Notes under the pieces: model-generated
The model's input: only the letters and a program-made list of their open reading frames with translations
The model's database searches: none
Told to the model about the DNA's origin: nothing
Source: Clostridia bacterium
Lineage (GTDB): Bacteria; Bacillota; Clostridia; Oscillospirales; CAG-272
Direction: 5' to 3'
Assembly: GCA_017387685.1 (NCBI GenBank)
Contig: JAFOEU010000026.1
Coordinates: forward strand, 1-35,423
Length of the DNA: 35,423 nt
In this document: piece after piece, positions 16,495 through 25,155 of the stretch
Numbering within the stretch: the stretch's first letter is position 1
Layout of the letters: each line of letters starts with the position of its first letter
Made by a program: the position numbers and the translations under genes

Positions 16495-16998
16495 TTATGA
16501 AATAAGATCGTAAACCGCGCTCATCGCCTCTTCAAGCTTGGAAAAATCAATTCCCGACGAAAGTGCCTCGCGATCCTTCGGGTGAAATCCGTACTGATCG
16601 ACTATTCGCTCGTAGACCTCCTCACCCTCGGGCGAGAGGATAACGAGCCTTTCGCCCGAGAGAGTGAGCCTGAAGAATGCAGGCTCGGTCAGCGAAATCG
16701 TTGTTTCCGCTATCGTGCTCTCTGCCTCCTCAATCTCCGCCGTCGTTTCGTGAGTATCGGACGTTTCTGCTGCTTCCGTCTCCGACGGGGGAGTGGAGAG
16801 GACGTCGAGCGAGGTGCTTTCCGCGGGAGCCGACACCGATATTTGGGGTGGCGTGATTTCTTCGGCGAGAGAATCGCTTTCATCCCGCATAAGCGATGTG
16901 CTGTAGGTTCTTGCTACTGCAAAGACTGCAAAGGAGGAGACGATCAGTGCGGCTATCGAAACGGCTATAAATGCTATCATTAGCTTTTTGCTGTTCAT
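16495..16998 (-). CDS. Exported/anchored protein with BofC-like C-terminal domain
   Basis: The protein has 167 residues: one N-terminal membrane segment (about 8-30), a low-complexity acidic Ser/Thr/Glu linker (about 40-105), and a C-terminal domain of about 60 residues (FRLTLSGERLVILSPEGEEV then an L..GI.....EL...YDLIS pattern). That last pattern resembles the C-terminal domain of BofC and related clostridial proteins, small domains found on membrane-anchored proteins, some linked to sporulation signalling. The similarity is by eye and short, so the function is open. It is transcribed toward dnaE with only 3 bp between stop codons. Confidence 0.7.
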   Translation of the reverse strand: MNSKKLMIAFIAVSIAALIVSSFAVFAVARTYSTSLMRDESDSLAEEITPPQISVSAPAESTSLDVLSTPPSETEAAETSDTHETTAEIEEAESTIAETTISLTEPAFFRLTLSGERLVILSPEGEEVYERIVDQYGFHPKDREALSSGIDFSKLEEAMSAVYDLIS

Positions 16999-17074
16999 TT
17001 TGGTATCCTTTCAATGAAATTTCGAAATATTTTCGGTTAATCTAAAGATATTATTGACCGCGGTTCATAAAATA

Positions 17075-17103
17075 TTCAAAAATGTATGATAATATGGTAT
17101 AAG
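17075..17103 (+). promoter_or_regulatory. Promoter candidate for the PBP1A gene
   Basis: TTCAAA (17075-17080), a 17-bp spacer and TATAAG (17098-17103), preceded by TGG as in an extended -10, stand 30 bp before the ATG at 17134. A second possibility is TTGACC at 17054 with a poorly placed -10. Confidence 0.45.
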
Positions 17104-17133
17104 TAACCTTTCGTACGAAAACGGAGAAAATAT

Positions 17134-19806
17134 ATGGCAAGTAAAAAAATCAATTGGGGAGAAGAGCTGAAGACGGCGGGTATCGTCGGTCTTCGTGGAA
17201 TTGGCAAGTTCTTTCAGATATTTGCAAGCTTTCTTATAACGCTTCTCCTGATAATCGCGCTGACGGGTATAATCGTTGTTTGTGCGTTTTCGGTCTATAT
17301 CAACAAGTACGTTGAAACCGAGATCAATGCGGATCAGTTCCGCATCGATATGTCCAGCACCACGACTACGCACGTATACCGCTACGATTTCACCGACCGC
17401 GCAAACAGAATCGGAGATGTCGTTCCGATGGATTCTGCTGCCGATCATCAGCTTCAGGGCGAGGTCGACCAGACATTCGTACCGATCGACCGAATTCCTG
17501 ACAATATGATAAATGCAGTAATCGCGATCGAGGATAAGCGTTTTATGACTCACAGCGGCGTCGACTGGAGACGTACTGCGGGTGCGGGACTTACTTTCTT
17601 TACGGGAAGCGGAGACGGCTTCGGCGGCTCGTCGATAACTCAGCAGCTTATCAAGAACGTAACGGGCAACGATGAATATTCCATTCAGCGTAAGATCCAG
17701 GAAATATTCTGGGCGCTCGACCTTGAAACGAAGATGGATAAGGAAGAGATCATCGAGCTTTATCTTAACATCGTAAACTTCGGTAACGGCTCAAACGGCG
17801 TTCAGGCTGCGGCTTATAACTACTTCTCAAAGGACGTCTCCGAGCTTACGCTCATCGAGTGCGCCGCGATCGCCTGCATAACCAAAAACCCCTCGCGCTT
17901 TAATCCCGTTATCTATCCCGAATATAATGCTGAAAGACGAAATATCGTTCTTTACGAAATGTACGATCAGGGTCTTATCACCTACCGCGAGTTCGAGGAG
18001 GCGTACGGCAAGGAGCTCGTTCTCAATCTTCCCGGAAGTCAGGAGAAGGAGGAGAATGCCGACCTCAGCGGAGTTAACTCGTGGTATACCGATATGGTTA
18101 TCGAGGACGTCATCCACGATCTTATGGATCAGCACGGATATTCGCAGAAAATGGCTGCGATGTACGTTTATAACGGTGGTCTCGATATTTATACTCTCGT
18201 TGATCCTGAAATTCAGAGAATTCTTGAAGAAGCGTATCTCGACGATTCTCTATTCCCCGCGGACGGCTCGGGTATAAAGGCACAGAGCTCGGTTATCGTT
18301 ATCGATCCTTATACGGGTGACGTTCTGGGTGTCGTCGGTGCAAGAGGAGAGAAAAAGGCGAACAGACTTCAGAACTTTGCAACGCAGACCAAGCGCCCCC
18401 CGGGTTCGGCGATCAAGCCGCTTGCGGTCTATTCTCCCGCATTTGAAAAGGGAATTATGACATGGTCGACTGTTATGGAGGATACACCGCACAGCTTCTT
18501 GCCCGATGCTACTGGAAAGCTTAAGGCTTGGCCGAGAAACTCCTACGGTAACTACAAGGGTTATGTTAATACCCTTTATGCCCTCAAGGTATCGACCAAC
18601 ACAACGGCGGTCAAGATACTCGAAAAGGTCGGGCTTAAAAACTCCTTCGACTTTTGTTATAATACTCTCAATATGAAGAGCATGATCGAATACGGCGAGT
18701 TTTCCGACGGTACGGGATATACAGATATCGGTCTTGCATCTCTCGCACTCGGTCAGCTCAACTACGGTGTCACCGTACGCGAGATCACCGCGGCTTACTC
18801 GATGTTCGTAAACAGCGGAATTCACAGTAACCCCAATTCCTACCTCAAGGTCACCGATTCAAGCGGAAACGTTATCCTTGAAAACGATTATAAGGGTACC
18901 GTTGCCATCAGCGAGGAGACCGCATCGCTTATGACTATGCTTATGGAGACCGTTCCGAGAACGGGCGGTACTGCGGCGGCTATCGAGTTTGACAAGAAGT
19001 ACGATATCGACGTTGCCGGTAAGACGGGTTCTGCGGGTGACTACTTCGACAGATGGTTCATCGGCTATACCCCCTATTATATCTGCGGCGTATGGTACGG
19101 CTACGAATACCCCAAGCATATCGATAATATTTCCACCAACCCCTGCGTTAAGCCTTGGGATGCAGTTATGGGTAAGATCCACGAGGATAAGGTTATTTCC
19201 CAAATGAAGGAAGGCGACAAATACCTTGAATTCAACGTGCCGAGCACGCTCGTTCAGGCAACCTACTGTATGGATTCGGGACTCCTTATGAGTGAGGCTT
19301 GCTATCACGACGGCAGAGGAAGCCGCGCAGAGACGGGATGGTTCGTCAGGGGTACCGAGCCGACCGAGTATTGCACCACGCATATTATGGTCGATTACGA
19401 CAGTGTCGAGGGAGCGATCGCATGCGAATGGTGTCCGATATCGAATATCACTCAGGTTGCTTTGATCAAGGCGGACAGAAAATTCCCGATCGATGTTCAG
19501 GTGGTTGACGCGCAGTACGTTTATATGGAGCTGCCCTTCGACGTTATGCCCTCGAGCTCGGTCTACCGTCCCTACTATTATAATCTCGGAGACAAGGATT
19601 ATTATTGCGGCTGGACCTACGGACCGAAGCATTTCAATCGCACTTGCTCGGCGCATTTCGATAAGATTGAATGGCAAAAGAAGGTAGCGGAGATACTTGC
19701 TTCGATGGAAACTACTTCGCCCGAGCCCGAGATAACTGCCGAGCCCGCAGAAGCACGCCGAAAATTTTGGAGCTTTTTCTCTATGCCCCGAAATGATAAT
19801 CGGTAA
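17134..19806 (+). CDS. Class A penicillin-binding protein (PBP1A type)
   Basis: A bifunctional peptidoglycan glycosyltransferase/transpeptidase of 890 residues. A cytoplasmic tail and one membrane helix (about 28-55) precede a GT51 domain: catalytic Glu133 in AIEDKRFMTHSGVDW, GGSSITQQLIKNV (164-176) and RKIQEIFWALDLE (about 186-198). The transpeptidase carries SxxK in PPGSAIKPLAVY (Ser425, Lys428), SxN in VSTNTTAV (487-489) and KTG in AGKTGSAGDYFDRWF (630-632). The domain order and all three penicillin-binding motifs are intact. A C-terminal extension of about 150 residues includes several Cys residues (CMDSGLLMSEACYHD) and ends in a Pro/Glu-rich tail. CGGAGA precedes the ATG. Confidence 0.95.
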   Translation: MASKKINWGEELKTAGIVGLRGIGKFFQIFASFLITLLLIIALTGIIVVCAFSVYINKYVETEINADQFRIDMSSTTTTHVYRYDFTDRANRIGDVVPMDSAADHQLQGEVDQTFVPIDRIPDNMINAVIAIEDKRFMTHSGVDWRRTAGAGLTFFTGSGDGFGGSSITQQLIKNVTGNDEYSIQRKIQEIFWALDLETKMDKEEIIELYLNIVNFGNGSNGVQAAAYNYFSKDVSELTLIECAAIACITKNPSRFNPVIYPEYNAERRNIVLYEMYDQGLITYREFEEAYGKELVLNLPGSQEKEENADLSGVNSWYTDMVIEDVIHDLMDQHGYSQKMAAMYVYNGGLDIYTLVDPEIQRILEEAYLDDSLFPADGSGIKAQSSVIVIDPYTGDVLGVVGARGEKKANRLQNFATQTKRPPGSAIKPLAVYSPAFEKGIMTWSTVMEDTPHSFLPDATGKLKAWPRNSYGNYKGYVNTLYALKVSTNTTAVKILEKVGLKNSFDFCYNTLNMKSMIEYGEFSDGTGYTDIGLASLALGQLNYGVTVREITAAYSMFVNSGIHSNPNSYLKVTDSSGNVILENDYKGTVAISEETASLMTMLMETVPRTGGTAAAIEFDKKYDIDVAGKTGSAGDYFDRWFIGYTPYYICGVWYGYEYPKHIDNISTNPCVKPWDAVMGKIHEDKVISQMKEGDKYLEFNVPSTLVQATYCMDSGLLMSEACYHDGRGSRAETGWFVRGTEPTEYCTTHIMVDYDSVEGAIACEWCPISNITQVALIKADRKFPIDVQVVDAQYVYMELPFDVMPSSSVYRPYYYNLGDKDYYCGWTYGPKHFNRTCSAHFDKIEWQKKVAEILASMETTSPEPEITAEPAEARRKFWSFFSMPRNDNR

Positions 19807-19825
19807 AGAAAAAATACAAAAACTG

Positions 19826-19854
19826 TTGACAAATCGCTGACGGTGTTGTATAAT
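19826..19854 (+). promoter_or_regulatory. Consensus sigma-A promoter
   Basis: A perfect TTGACA (19826-19831), 17-bp spacer and perfect TATAAT (19849-19854) lie 33 bp before the lipoprotein ATG at 19888. This predicts strong, largely constitutive expression of the DUF4430-like gene, independent of PBP1A. Confidence 0.9.
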
Positions 19855-19887
19855 ATGTATACCACTTTTATGGAGGACTCATTGACT

Positions 19888-20397
19888 ATGAAAAATTTCA
19901 AAAGAATGATCGCGCTTCTTCTTGCGCTTCTTGCTCTCCCCATGTGCCTTTTCGCTTGCGAAGAGGGCTCTAAGGGCAACGAGGAAGGAACTATCGACCC
20001 CAACGATACCACCGACGGTTTCCGTATTGATATCAACGTAAGATCCCTTCCCACCGCAGAAGGCGAGCTTGGTGATTTCTTTATCAAGACAGGCAAAAAC
20101 TTCAGAGTTGAGCCCGGAACCACTCTTCTCGCGGCTCTCGATGCACTTTGCGCAGAGCGTTCCGCAACCTACGTTATCGATACCGCAGGCGATTTCGCAT
20201 CCTTCACCTTCGACGGCTCTACCCTCGAGGCTAAGACCGAGAAGGTTGCAGGCAAGGAGAACACCTTTGTTGCAACCTCCTTCAAGGTAACCGTTAACGG
20301 TGCCGAGGTTAAGGATTGGGCAGAATACGCTGTTAATCACAACGACGTTATCGAAATCTTCCTTGCTAAGGGCGCAGAATTCACCGCAACCGAATAA
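19888..20397 (+). CDS. DUF4430-like surface lipoprotein
   Basis: A 169-residue secreted protein. I use the ATG at 19888 (KNFKRMIALLLALLALP) because GGAGG lies 11 nt upstream and a signal peptide follows at once; an in-frame ATG at 19843 overlaps the promoter. The lipobox is LFAC, with Cys near residue 22, so it should be lipidated at the outer face of the membrane. After a short Asp/Glu/Gly-rich spacer there is one domain of about 125 residues with the pattern RVEPGTTLLAALDAL and, later, VNGAEVKDWAEYAVNHNDVI. This fits the ubiquitin-like DUF4430 (transcobalamin-like) fold found in ligand-binding or cell-surface proteins. The ligand is unknown. It is a monocistronic unit with its own promoter and terminator. 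Confidence 0.82.
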   Translation: MKNFKRMIALLLALLALPMCLFACEEGSKGNEEGTIDPNDTTDGFRIDINVRSLPTAEGELGDFFIKTGKNFRVEPGTTLLAALDALCAERSATYVIDTAGDFASFTFDGSTLEAKTEKVAGKENTFVATSFKVTVNGAEVKDWAEYAVNHNDVIEIFLAKGAEFTATE

Positions 20398-20403
20398 GTG
20401 AAT

Positions 20404-20436
20404 AAAAACCACGGCTGATTTTCAGCCGTGGTTTTT
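20404..20436 (+). terminator. Rho-independent terminator after the lipoprotein gene
   Basis: A 10-bp GC-rich stem (CCACGGCTGA 20409-20418 with TCAGCCGTGG 20422-20431) is flanked by AAAAA and TTTTT. It follows the stop codon by 6 bp and is symmetrical enough to act in both directions. Confidence 0.93.
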
Positions 20437-20457
20437 ATTAGTAAAAAGCGAAAATTC

Positions 20458-20492
20458 GAGGCTGAGATCGCTAAAACAAGCGACTCAGCCTC
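20458..20492 (-). terminator. Terminator of mnmA
   Basis: The arms GAGGCTGAG (20458-20466) and CTCAGCCTC (20484-20492) continue inward with TCGCT/AGCGA after a one-base bulge. On the minus strand the stem is followed by a T-rich tract. It lies 10 bp past the mnmA stop, facing the lipoprotein terminator. Confidence 0.85.
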
Positions 20493-20502
20493 TATTTTAC
20501 TC

Positions 20503-21543
20503 TTATATTTCACTCGACTCAATTATTCCTCCGCCGAGGAGGTCGTCGCCGTCGAAGAAAACTGCGGATTGACCCGGCGCGGGAGCTCTTTGCGGCTCGG
20601 TGAATTCTATCAGGACACGGTTGTCGGGGAGCGCGGTGACCGTCGCTCTGCCCGGCTTTTTGGTGTAGCGCAGGCTGACGGTTGCTTCAAACGGTTCTTT
20701 GGGGAGCTTTCCTGCGAAATAACTGCAGTTCTCTGCGTATACCTTGGTGCGGTAAAGCTCGTTTTCTCGGCATAGGATGACGTTCCCGCTTTCCGCATCA
20801 ATATGGCTGACGTAAAGCGGGGAGGTAGATGATACGCCGAGTCCCTTGCGCTGACCGACGGTGTATGCGCTGATACCTTTATGTTTGCCGAGTACCTTGC
20901 CGTCCGTGTCGACGAAATTGCCGAGCACGGGCGGTTTTTTTGATCTTCCCGCGACGAAATCCGCGCAGGAGATATCCTTGATGAAGCAGATATCCTGACT
21001 GTCGGGCGAGGATGCCGAGGGGAGCTTCAGTTCTTCAGCAAGCGCACGGATCTCGGGCTTAGTCATTCCCGAAAGAGGGAAGAGAAGGCGGGAGAGAATG
21101 TTCTTGCCGAGCATATAGAGAAAGTAGCTTTGATCCTTTGCTTTGTCAGTAGCGGCTGTGATTACGGGATGACCGTCGCGGTTGCCGATCGCGGCGTAAT
21201 GCCCTGTGGCAATATATTCACAGCCGAGGCTGTCAGCCGCTCTGATGAGTCCGGGGAATTTTATATATCCGTTGCAGATAACGCAGGGATTTGGCGTTCT
21301 GCCGTTTTCGTATTCCGAAACGAATGGCGAGAGAACGTATTTTTCAAAATCGCCGCGCATATCGACGGTGTAGTGTGTTATGCCGAGTGCATCCGCAACC
21401 GTTTTTGCCGCCGCGGCATCCTTTTCGTGTATATCGTGCATAACGAGCGTTGCGCCGATGACCTCGTATCCCGCGCGCATAAGAAGTGCCGCAGCTACAG
21501 AGCTGTCCACTCCGCCGCTCATTCCGAGTAAAACCTTTGACAT
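20503..21543 (-). CDS. mnmA: tRNA-specific 2-thiouridylase MnmA
   Basis: It thiolates U34 of the Lys, Glu and Gln tRNAs, using sulfur relayed from a cysteine desulfurase. It has 346 residues. The PP-loop is MSGGVDSSVAA (SGGVDSS 9-15). The catalytic cysteines are Cys87 in TPNPCVICNGYIKF and Cys186 in SPDSQDICFIKD. The TGHYA motif is at 113-117, and the C-terminal beta-barrel includes YTVGQRKGLG. GGAGG lies 5 nt before the ATG. It is monocistronic, with a clear promoter on one side and a terminator on the other. Confidence 0.96.
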   Translation of the reverse strand: MSKVLLGMSGGVDSSVAAALLMRAGYEVIGATLVMHDIHEKDAAAAKTVADALGITHYTVDMRGDFEKYVLSPFVSEYENGRTPNPCVICNGYIKFPGLIRAADSLGCEYIATGHYAAIGNRDGHPVITAATDKAKDQSYFLYMLGKNILSRLLFPLSGMTKPEIRALAEELKLPSASSPDSQDICFIKDISCADFVAGRSKKPPVLGNFVDTDGKVLGKHKGISAYTVGQRKGLGVSSTSPLYVSHIDAESGNVILCRENELYRTKVYAENCSYFAGKLPKEPFEATVSLRYTKKPGRATVTALPDNRVLIEFTEPQRAPAPGQSAVFFDGDDLLGGGIIESSEI

Positions 21544-21571
21544 TGTTGCCTCCGAGCTATTGATTATATAT

Positions 21572-21600
21572 ATTTTAATACATATTTATGTTTTTGTCAA
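21572..21600 (-). promoter_or_regulatory. Sigma-A promoter of mnmA
   Basis: On the minus strand a perfect TTGACA (21600-21595), a 17-bp spacer and TAAAAT (21577-21572) precede GGAGG (21553-21549) and the ATG. Confidence 0.85.
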
Positions 21601-21619
21601 TAAAATTTACAAATCCCTA

Positions 21620-21648
21620 TGGTATTTTCTCTTAAAATGTTGTATAAT
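21620..21648 (+). promoter_or_regulatory. Promoter candidate for secA
   Basis: A perfect TATAAT sits at 21643-21648, 36 bp before the secA ATG. The -35 region at 17 bp (TGGTAT, 21620-21625) is poor, so only the -10 box is well supported. Confidence 0.5.
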
Positions 21649-21683
21649 AAACTGAATATATTTACACAAATAAGGATTTTGAT

Positions 21684-24458
21684 ATGAAACTTGAAACATT
21701 GCTCTTCGGAGATTACAGTAAAAGAGAGATTAAAAAGATCAAGCCGATCGCGGATGCGGTCGAGGCTTTGGCGGATAAATACCGCGCTATGACTGAGGAG
21801 GAACTCCGCGGAACCAGCGAGGTTCTTCGCGCGCGCCTTGATGCGGGTGAGACTCTTAACGATATTCTTCCCGATGCTTTTGCCGCTGTGCGCGAAACTG
21901 CTGACAGAATTCTCGGCAAGCGTCCCTTCTACGTTCAGATCCTCGGCGGAATCCTGCTCCATCAGGGTAGAATCTCCGAGATGAAGACGGGTGAGGGTAA
22001 GACTCTCGTTGCAACTATGCCCGCATACCTCAACGCGCTGACGGGCAAGGGCGTTCACGTCGTTACTGTCAACGATTACCTTGCCTTCCGTGACTCGAAC
22101 GAAATGGGCAGAATTTACGAATTTCTCGGACTCAAGACGGGCGTAGTTCTTAAGCAGATGTCGGGTGCTGAAAAACGCCGTCAGTACGCTTGCGATATAA
22201 CCTACGGTACGAATACAGAGTTCGGCTTCGACTACCTGCGCGACAACCTTGCCAAGAGCAAGCCTGAAATGCTTCAGCGCGGTCATAATTTCTGCATCAT
22301 CGACGAGGTTGACTCGATCCTCATCGACGAAGCGCGTACTCCCCTTATTATCTCGGGCGTAAGCGATAAGACCTCGGATATCTACGAAAAGTGCGATGCC
22401 GTCGTCCGCAGGATGAAGGCAAAGGTTCTCAAGGAAATGGACGATAAGGAGGAGACCGACGATGTCGATGCCGACTATATCGTTGACGAGAAGAGAGGCA
22501 GCGCAATGCTTACTCCCCGGGGCATCAAAAAGGTCGAGGCTCATTTCGGTATCGAAAATCTCAACGATCCCGAAAATGCGGTTATTTCCCACAACGTAAA
22601 TCAGTCCGTTCACGCCTGGGGCGTAAAAAAGCGCGAGGTAGACTACGTTATCGTGGACGGCGAGGTCATCATTGTTGACCCTCATACCGGCAGACTTATG
22701 CACGGACGCCGCTATCAGGACGGTCTTCATCAGGCAATCGAGGCAAAGGAACGCGTCAACATCAAGGGTGAGAGCCGTGTTACCGCTACCGTCACCATTC
22801 AGAACTATTTCCGTATGTACTCGAAGCTTTCGGGTATGACGGGTACCGCAAAGACCGAGGAGGACGAGTTCCGTCAGATCTACGGTCTTGACGTTGTCGA
22901 GGTACCCACCAACAAGCCGATGATCCGAAAGGATAATCCCGACCGCGTTTTCGTTGATGAAAAATGTAAGTATGCCGCTATCATCAAGCATGTCGGCGAG
23001 TGCCACGCTAAGGGTCAGCCGATCCTGATCGGTACACCCTCTGTTGAAAAGTCGGAGAATCTCGCAAAGCATCTCAAGGCGGCGGGCTTCAAATTTAATA
23101 TGCTCAACGCGAAAAATCACGAGCGCGAGGCTGATATAATCGCAGAGGCAGGCCGTCCCGGCGCAATCACTCTTGCAACCAATATGGCGGGCAGAGGAAC
23201 CGACATTATGCTCGGCGGTAACCCCGAGCATATGGCAAAGTCGGAAATGGCTCGTCTTGGCATCCGTCCCGAGCTTATTGCGGAGGCGACCGGTTCCGCT
23301 CCCACCGAAAATCAGGATATCAAGAACGCGCGCAATACCTTCAAAATCTATTTTGAAAAATACAAGGCACAGATCGAGCCCGATAAAGAAAAGGTTATCG
23401 AGGCGGGCGGACTTTGCATCATCGGCTCGGAAAGACACGAATCAAGACGAATCGATAATCAGCTTCGCGGCCGTGCGGGACGTCAGGGCGACCCGGGTGC
23501 ATCCACCTTCTATATCGCGCTGACCGATGATATTATGCGTCTCTTCGGTGACGACAGAATGCGCCGTTTCTCGGCGTTCTCTGCAACCCTGCTGAAGGAT
23601 ACCGACGGCGATCTTTCGCAGAATACCAAGATCCTCTCCGACGTTATGGAAAAGGCACAGAAGAACGTTGAGGCTAACCACTTCAAGGCGAGAAAGAACG
23701 TGCTTCAGTACGACGATATCCTCAATGAGCAGAGAAAGCAGATCTATTCGCTTCGCGACGAGATCATCGAGGAGGGAGACATCTCCGACCGCATTCTCCA
23801 TATGATCGGCTCTACGGTTGAGGATTCGGTTGAGGATTGCATGATCACTATCGAGGGAGAGAGATATCCCGTGATCGACGTTGCGGCGCTTGAGTCGAGA
23901 TACCTCGGCTGGGGCTGCGAAAAGGGCGATCTTGACTTTGCAGAGGGACGTCCCGCGGCAGAGGTAGCTAAGGATCTGCGCGATCTTATCACTCAAAAGG
24001 CAACTGCGATCTATCACGAGAGAGAGGCGGAGTACGGCGAGCTGATGCGCCAGTTTGAGCGCGTAGTGCTCCTTCACAATATGGACGAGCGTTGGCTTGA
24101 CCATATTGATGCTATGGATGCGCTCAAGGAGACTGTAATGCTTCAGGCTTACGCGCAGAAGGATCCTCTCAAGGAATATAAGATCATAGGCTCGAGTATG
24201 TTTGCCGACCTTATAAACGAGATCAGACAAAGCACCGTCAGAATGCTTCTGACCGCGAAGATACAGCCCGCACAGGCTCCCGCGCCCTCCGTTAAGAATA
24301 TTCAGGAGGGAAGAGCGGGAGGCTCGTCTGCGCGCAATGCAAAGCCTCTGACTCCCGCGCAGAGAAGAGCGGAGAAGGTCGGACCTAACGATCCCTGCCC
24401 CTGCGGAAGCGGAAAGAAATATAAGAAATGCTGCGGCGCGGGCGGCGGTGAAAGCTGA
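21684..24458 (+). CDS. secA: Preprotein translocase ATPase SecA
   Basis: SecA is the ATP-driven motor that pushes unfolded preproteins through SecYEG. It has 924 residues. Nucleotide-binding domain 1 has Walker A KTGEGKT (101-107) and the DEAD motif in IIDEVDSILIDEARTPL. The preprotein-binding region includes GMTGTAKTEEDEF. Domain 2 carries IGTPSVEKSE, ATNMAGRGTDI and GSERHESRRIDNQLRGRAGR. The helical wing and scaffold contain VVLLHNMDERWLDHID. The C-terminal zinc-binding tail is PCPCGSGKKYKKCCG (Cys905, 907, 916, 917), which contacts SecB or ribosomes in other species. AAGGAT lies upstream of the ATG. The stop overlaps the next start by one base (TGATG), so the next gene is coupled. Confidence 0.98.
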   Translation: MKLETLLFGDYSKREIKKIKPIADAVEALADKYRAMTEEELRGTSEVLRARLDAGETLNDILPDAFAAVRETADRILGKRPFYVQILGGILLHQGRISEMKTGEGKTLVATMPAYLNALTGKGVHVVTVNDYLAFRDSNEMGRIYEFLGLKTGVVLKQMSGAEKRRQYACDITYGTNTEFGFDYLRDNLAKSKPEMLQRGHNFCIIDEVDSILIDEARTPLIISGVSDKTSDIYEKCDAVVRRMKAKVLKEMDDKEETDDVDADYIVDEKRGSAMLTPRGIKKVEAHFGIENLNDPENAVISHNVNQSVHAWGVKKREVDYVIVDGEVIIVDPHTGRLMHGRRYQDGLHQAIEAKERVNIKGESRVTATVTIQNYFRMYSKLSGMTGTAKTEEDEFRQIYGLDVVEVPTNKPMIRKDNPDRVFVDEKCKYAAIIKHVGECHAKGQPILIGTPSVEKSENLAKHLKAAGFKFNMLNAKNHEREADIIAEAGRPGAITLATNMAGRGTDIMLGGNPEHMAKSEMARLGIRPELIAEATGSAPTENQDIKNARNTFKIYFEKYKAQIEPDKEKVIEAGGLCIIGSERHESRRIDNQLRGRAGRQGDPGASTFYIALTDDIMRLFGDDRMRRFSAFSATLLKDTDGDLSQNTKILSDVMEKAQKNVEANHFKARKNVLQYDDILNEQRKQIYSLRDEIIEEGDISDRILHMIGSTVEDSVEDCMITIEGERYPVIDVAALESRYLGWGCEKGDLDFAEGRPAAEVAKDLRDLITQKATAIYHEREAEYGELMRQFERVVLLHNMDERWLDHIDAMDALKETVMLQAYAQKDPLKEYKIIGSSMFADLINEIRQSTVRMLLTAKIQPAQAPAPSVKNIQEGRAGGSSARNAKPLTPAQRRAEKVGPNDPCPCGSGKKYKKCCGAGGGES

Positions 24459-25144
24459 TGGGATACGGACTTGTTCTCATCGGCTACGCGCTGACCTTCT
24501 TTACATCGCTGACACTTTACGGCTGGCTCTTCCGCCTGCTCGGATATGCGGCAATGGCTTACGGTCTTTTCAAGCTTAAGGATTATTTCCCCTTCTATAA
24601 GCTCTCGCTCTTTGCCGTCCTCGCACTTTTCCTTACGGGAATCGGCGAGGCGGGAGCGGAGATGTTCTACTCGCTCGGAAAGGATACGGAGCTTTTCAAA
24701 ACAGTAGTTTTTTATACGCGCGACGCGCTCGTGCTCGTGTTTCACGTTCTGTTTCTTATCGCTACCTACATTGCCTACGGCGTAGTGAGTATGACGGAAA
24801 AAAAGGTGAACGCGGTCACGGATATTTGCGCGGTCGTGCTCGGTTACGTATTTTACATACTCGCGGCACTCAAGATAGTTGAGGGAAGTGTTGCCGTTTT
24901 CGTTCAGCTCATCTGGACGGTGATGGTATTTTTCCTCATTTTCGGATGCTATATGCGAATTTGTCCCGAGGGGGATGAGAATATGCCGCGCCGCGAATCG
25001 AAGATACCTTTTATCAACAGATTCTCCGAAGCGCTTGAAAAGCGCGAGGCAGAGGCGATCGAAAGAACTCGCCGCGATATTGAGGAAAAGAAAAGGAAGG
25101 TCGCCTCAGGCACCTCAAAGAAAAAACATAAAAAACGCAGATAA
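24458..25144 (+). CDS. Polytopic membrane protein of unknown function
   Basis: A 228-residue protein I do not recognise. Five or six hydrophobic segments fill residues about 3-170 (GYGLVLIGYALTFFTSL, LSLFAVLALFLTGIG, ALVLVFHVLFLIATYIAYG, CAVVLGYVFYILAAL, FVQLIWTVMVFFLIFG). A very basic cytoplasmic tail ends VASGTSKKKHKKRR. Translation is coupled to secA by the TGATG overlap, and the next membrane gene follows 11 bp later. A link to secretion is possible from position only. Confidence 0.75.
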   Translation: MGYGLVLIGYALTFFTSLTLYGWLFRLLGYAAMAYGLFKLKDYFPFYKLSLFAVLALFLTGIGEAGAEMFYSLGKDTELFKTVVFYTRDALVLVFHVLFLIATYIAYGVVSMTEKKVNAVTDICAVVLGYVFYILAALKIVEGSVAVFVQLIWTVMVFFLIFGCYMRICPEGDENMPRRESKIPFINRFSEALEKREAEAIERTRRDIEEKKRKVASGTSKKKHKKRR

Positions 25145-25155
25145 GGAGGCAGATT

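Noticed and set aside
19843-19887. Earlier ATG for the DUF4430-like lipoprotein
   Set aside because: It overlaps the -10 box of a consensus promoter, and the signal peptide begins at the 19888 ATG, which has GGAGG upstream.
21597-23438. A 613-codon minus-strand open frame opposite secA
   Set aside because: It is a shadow of secA codon structure. It has no recognisable domains, and secA is certain on the plus strand.
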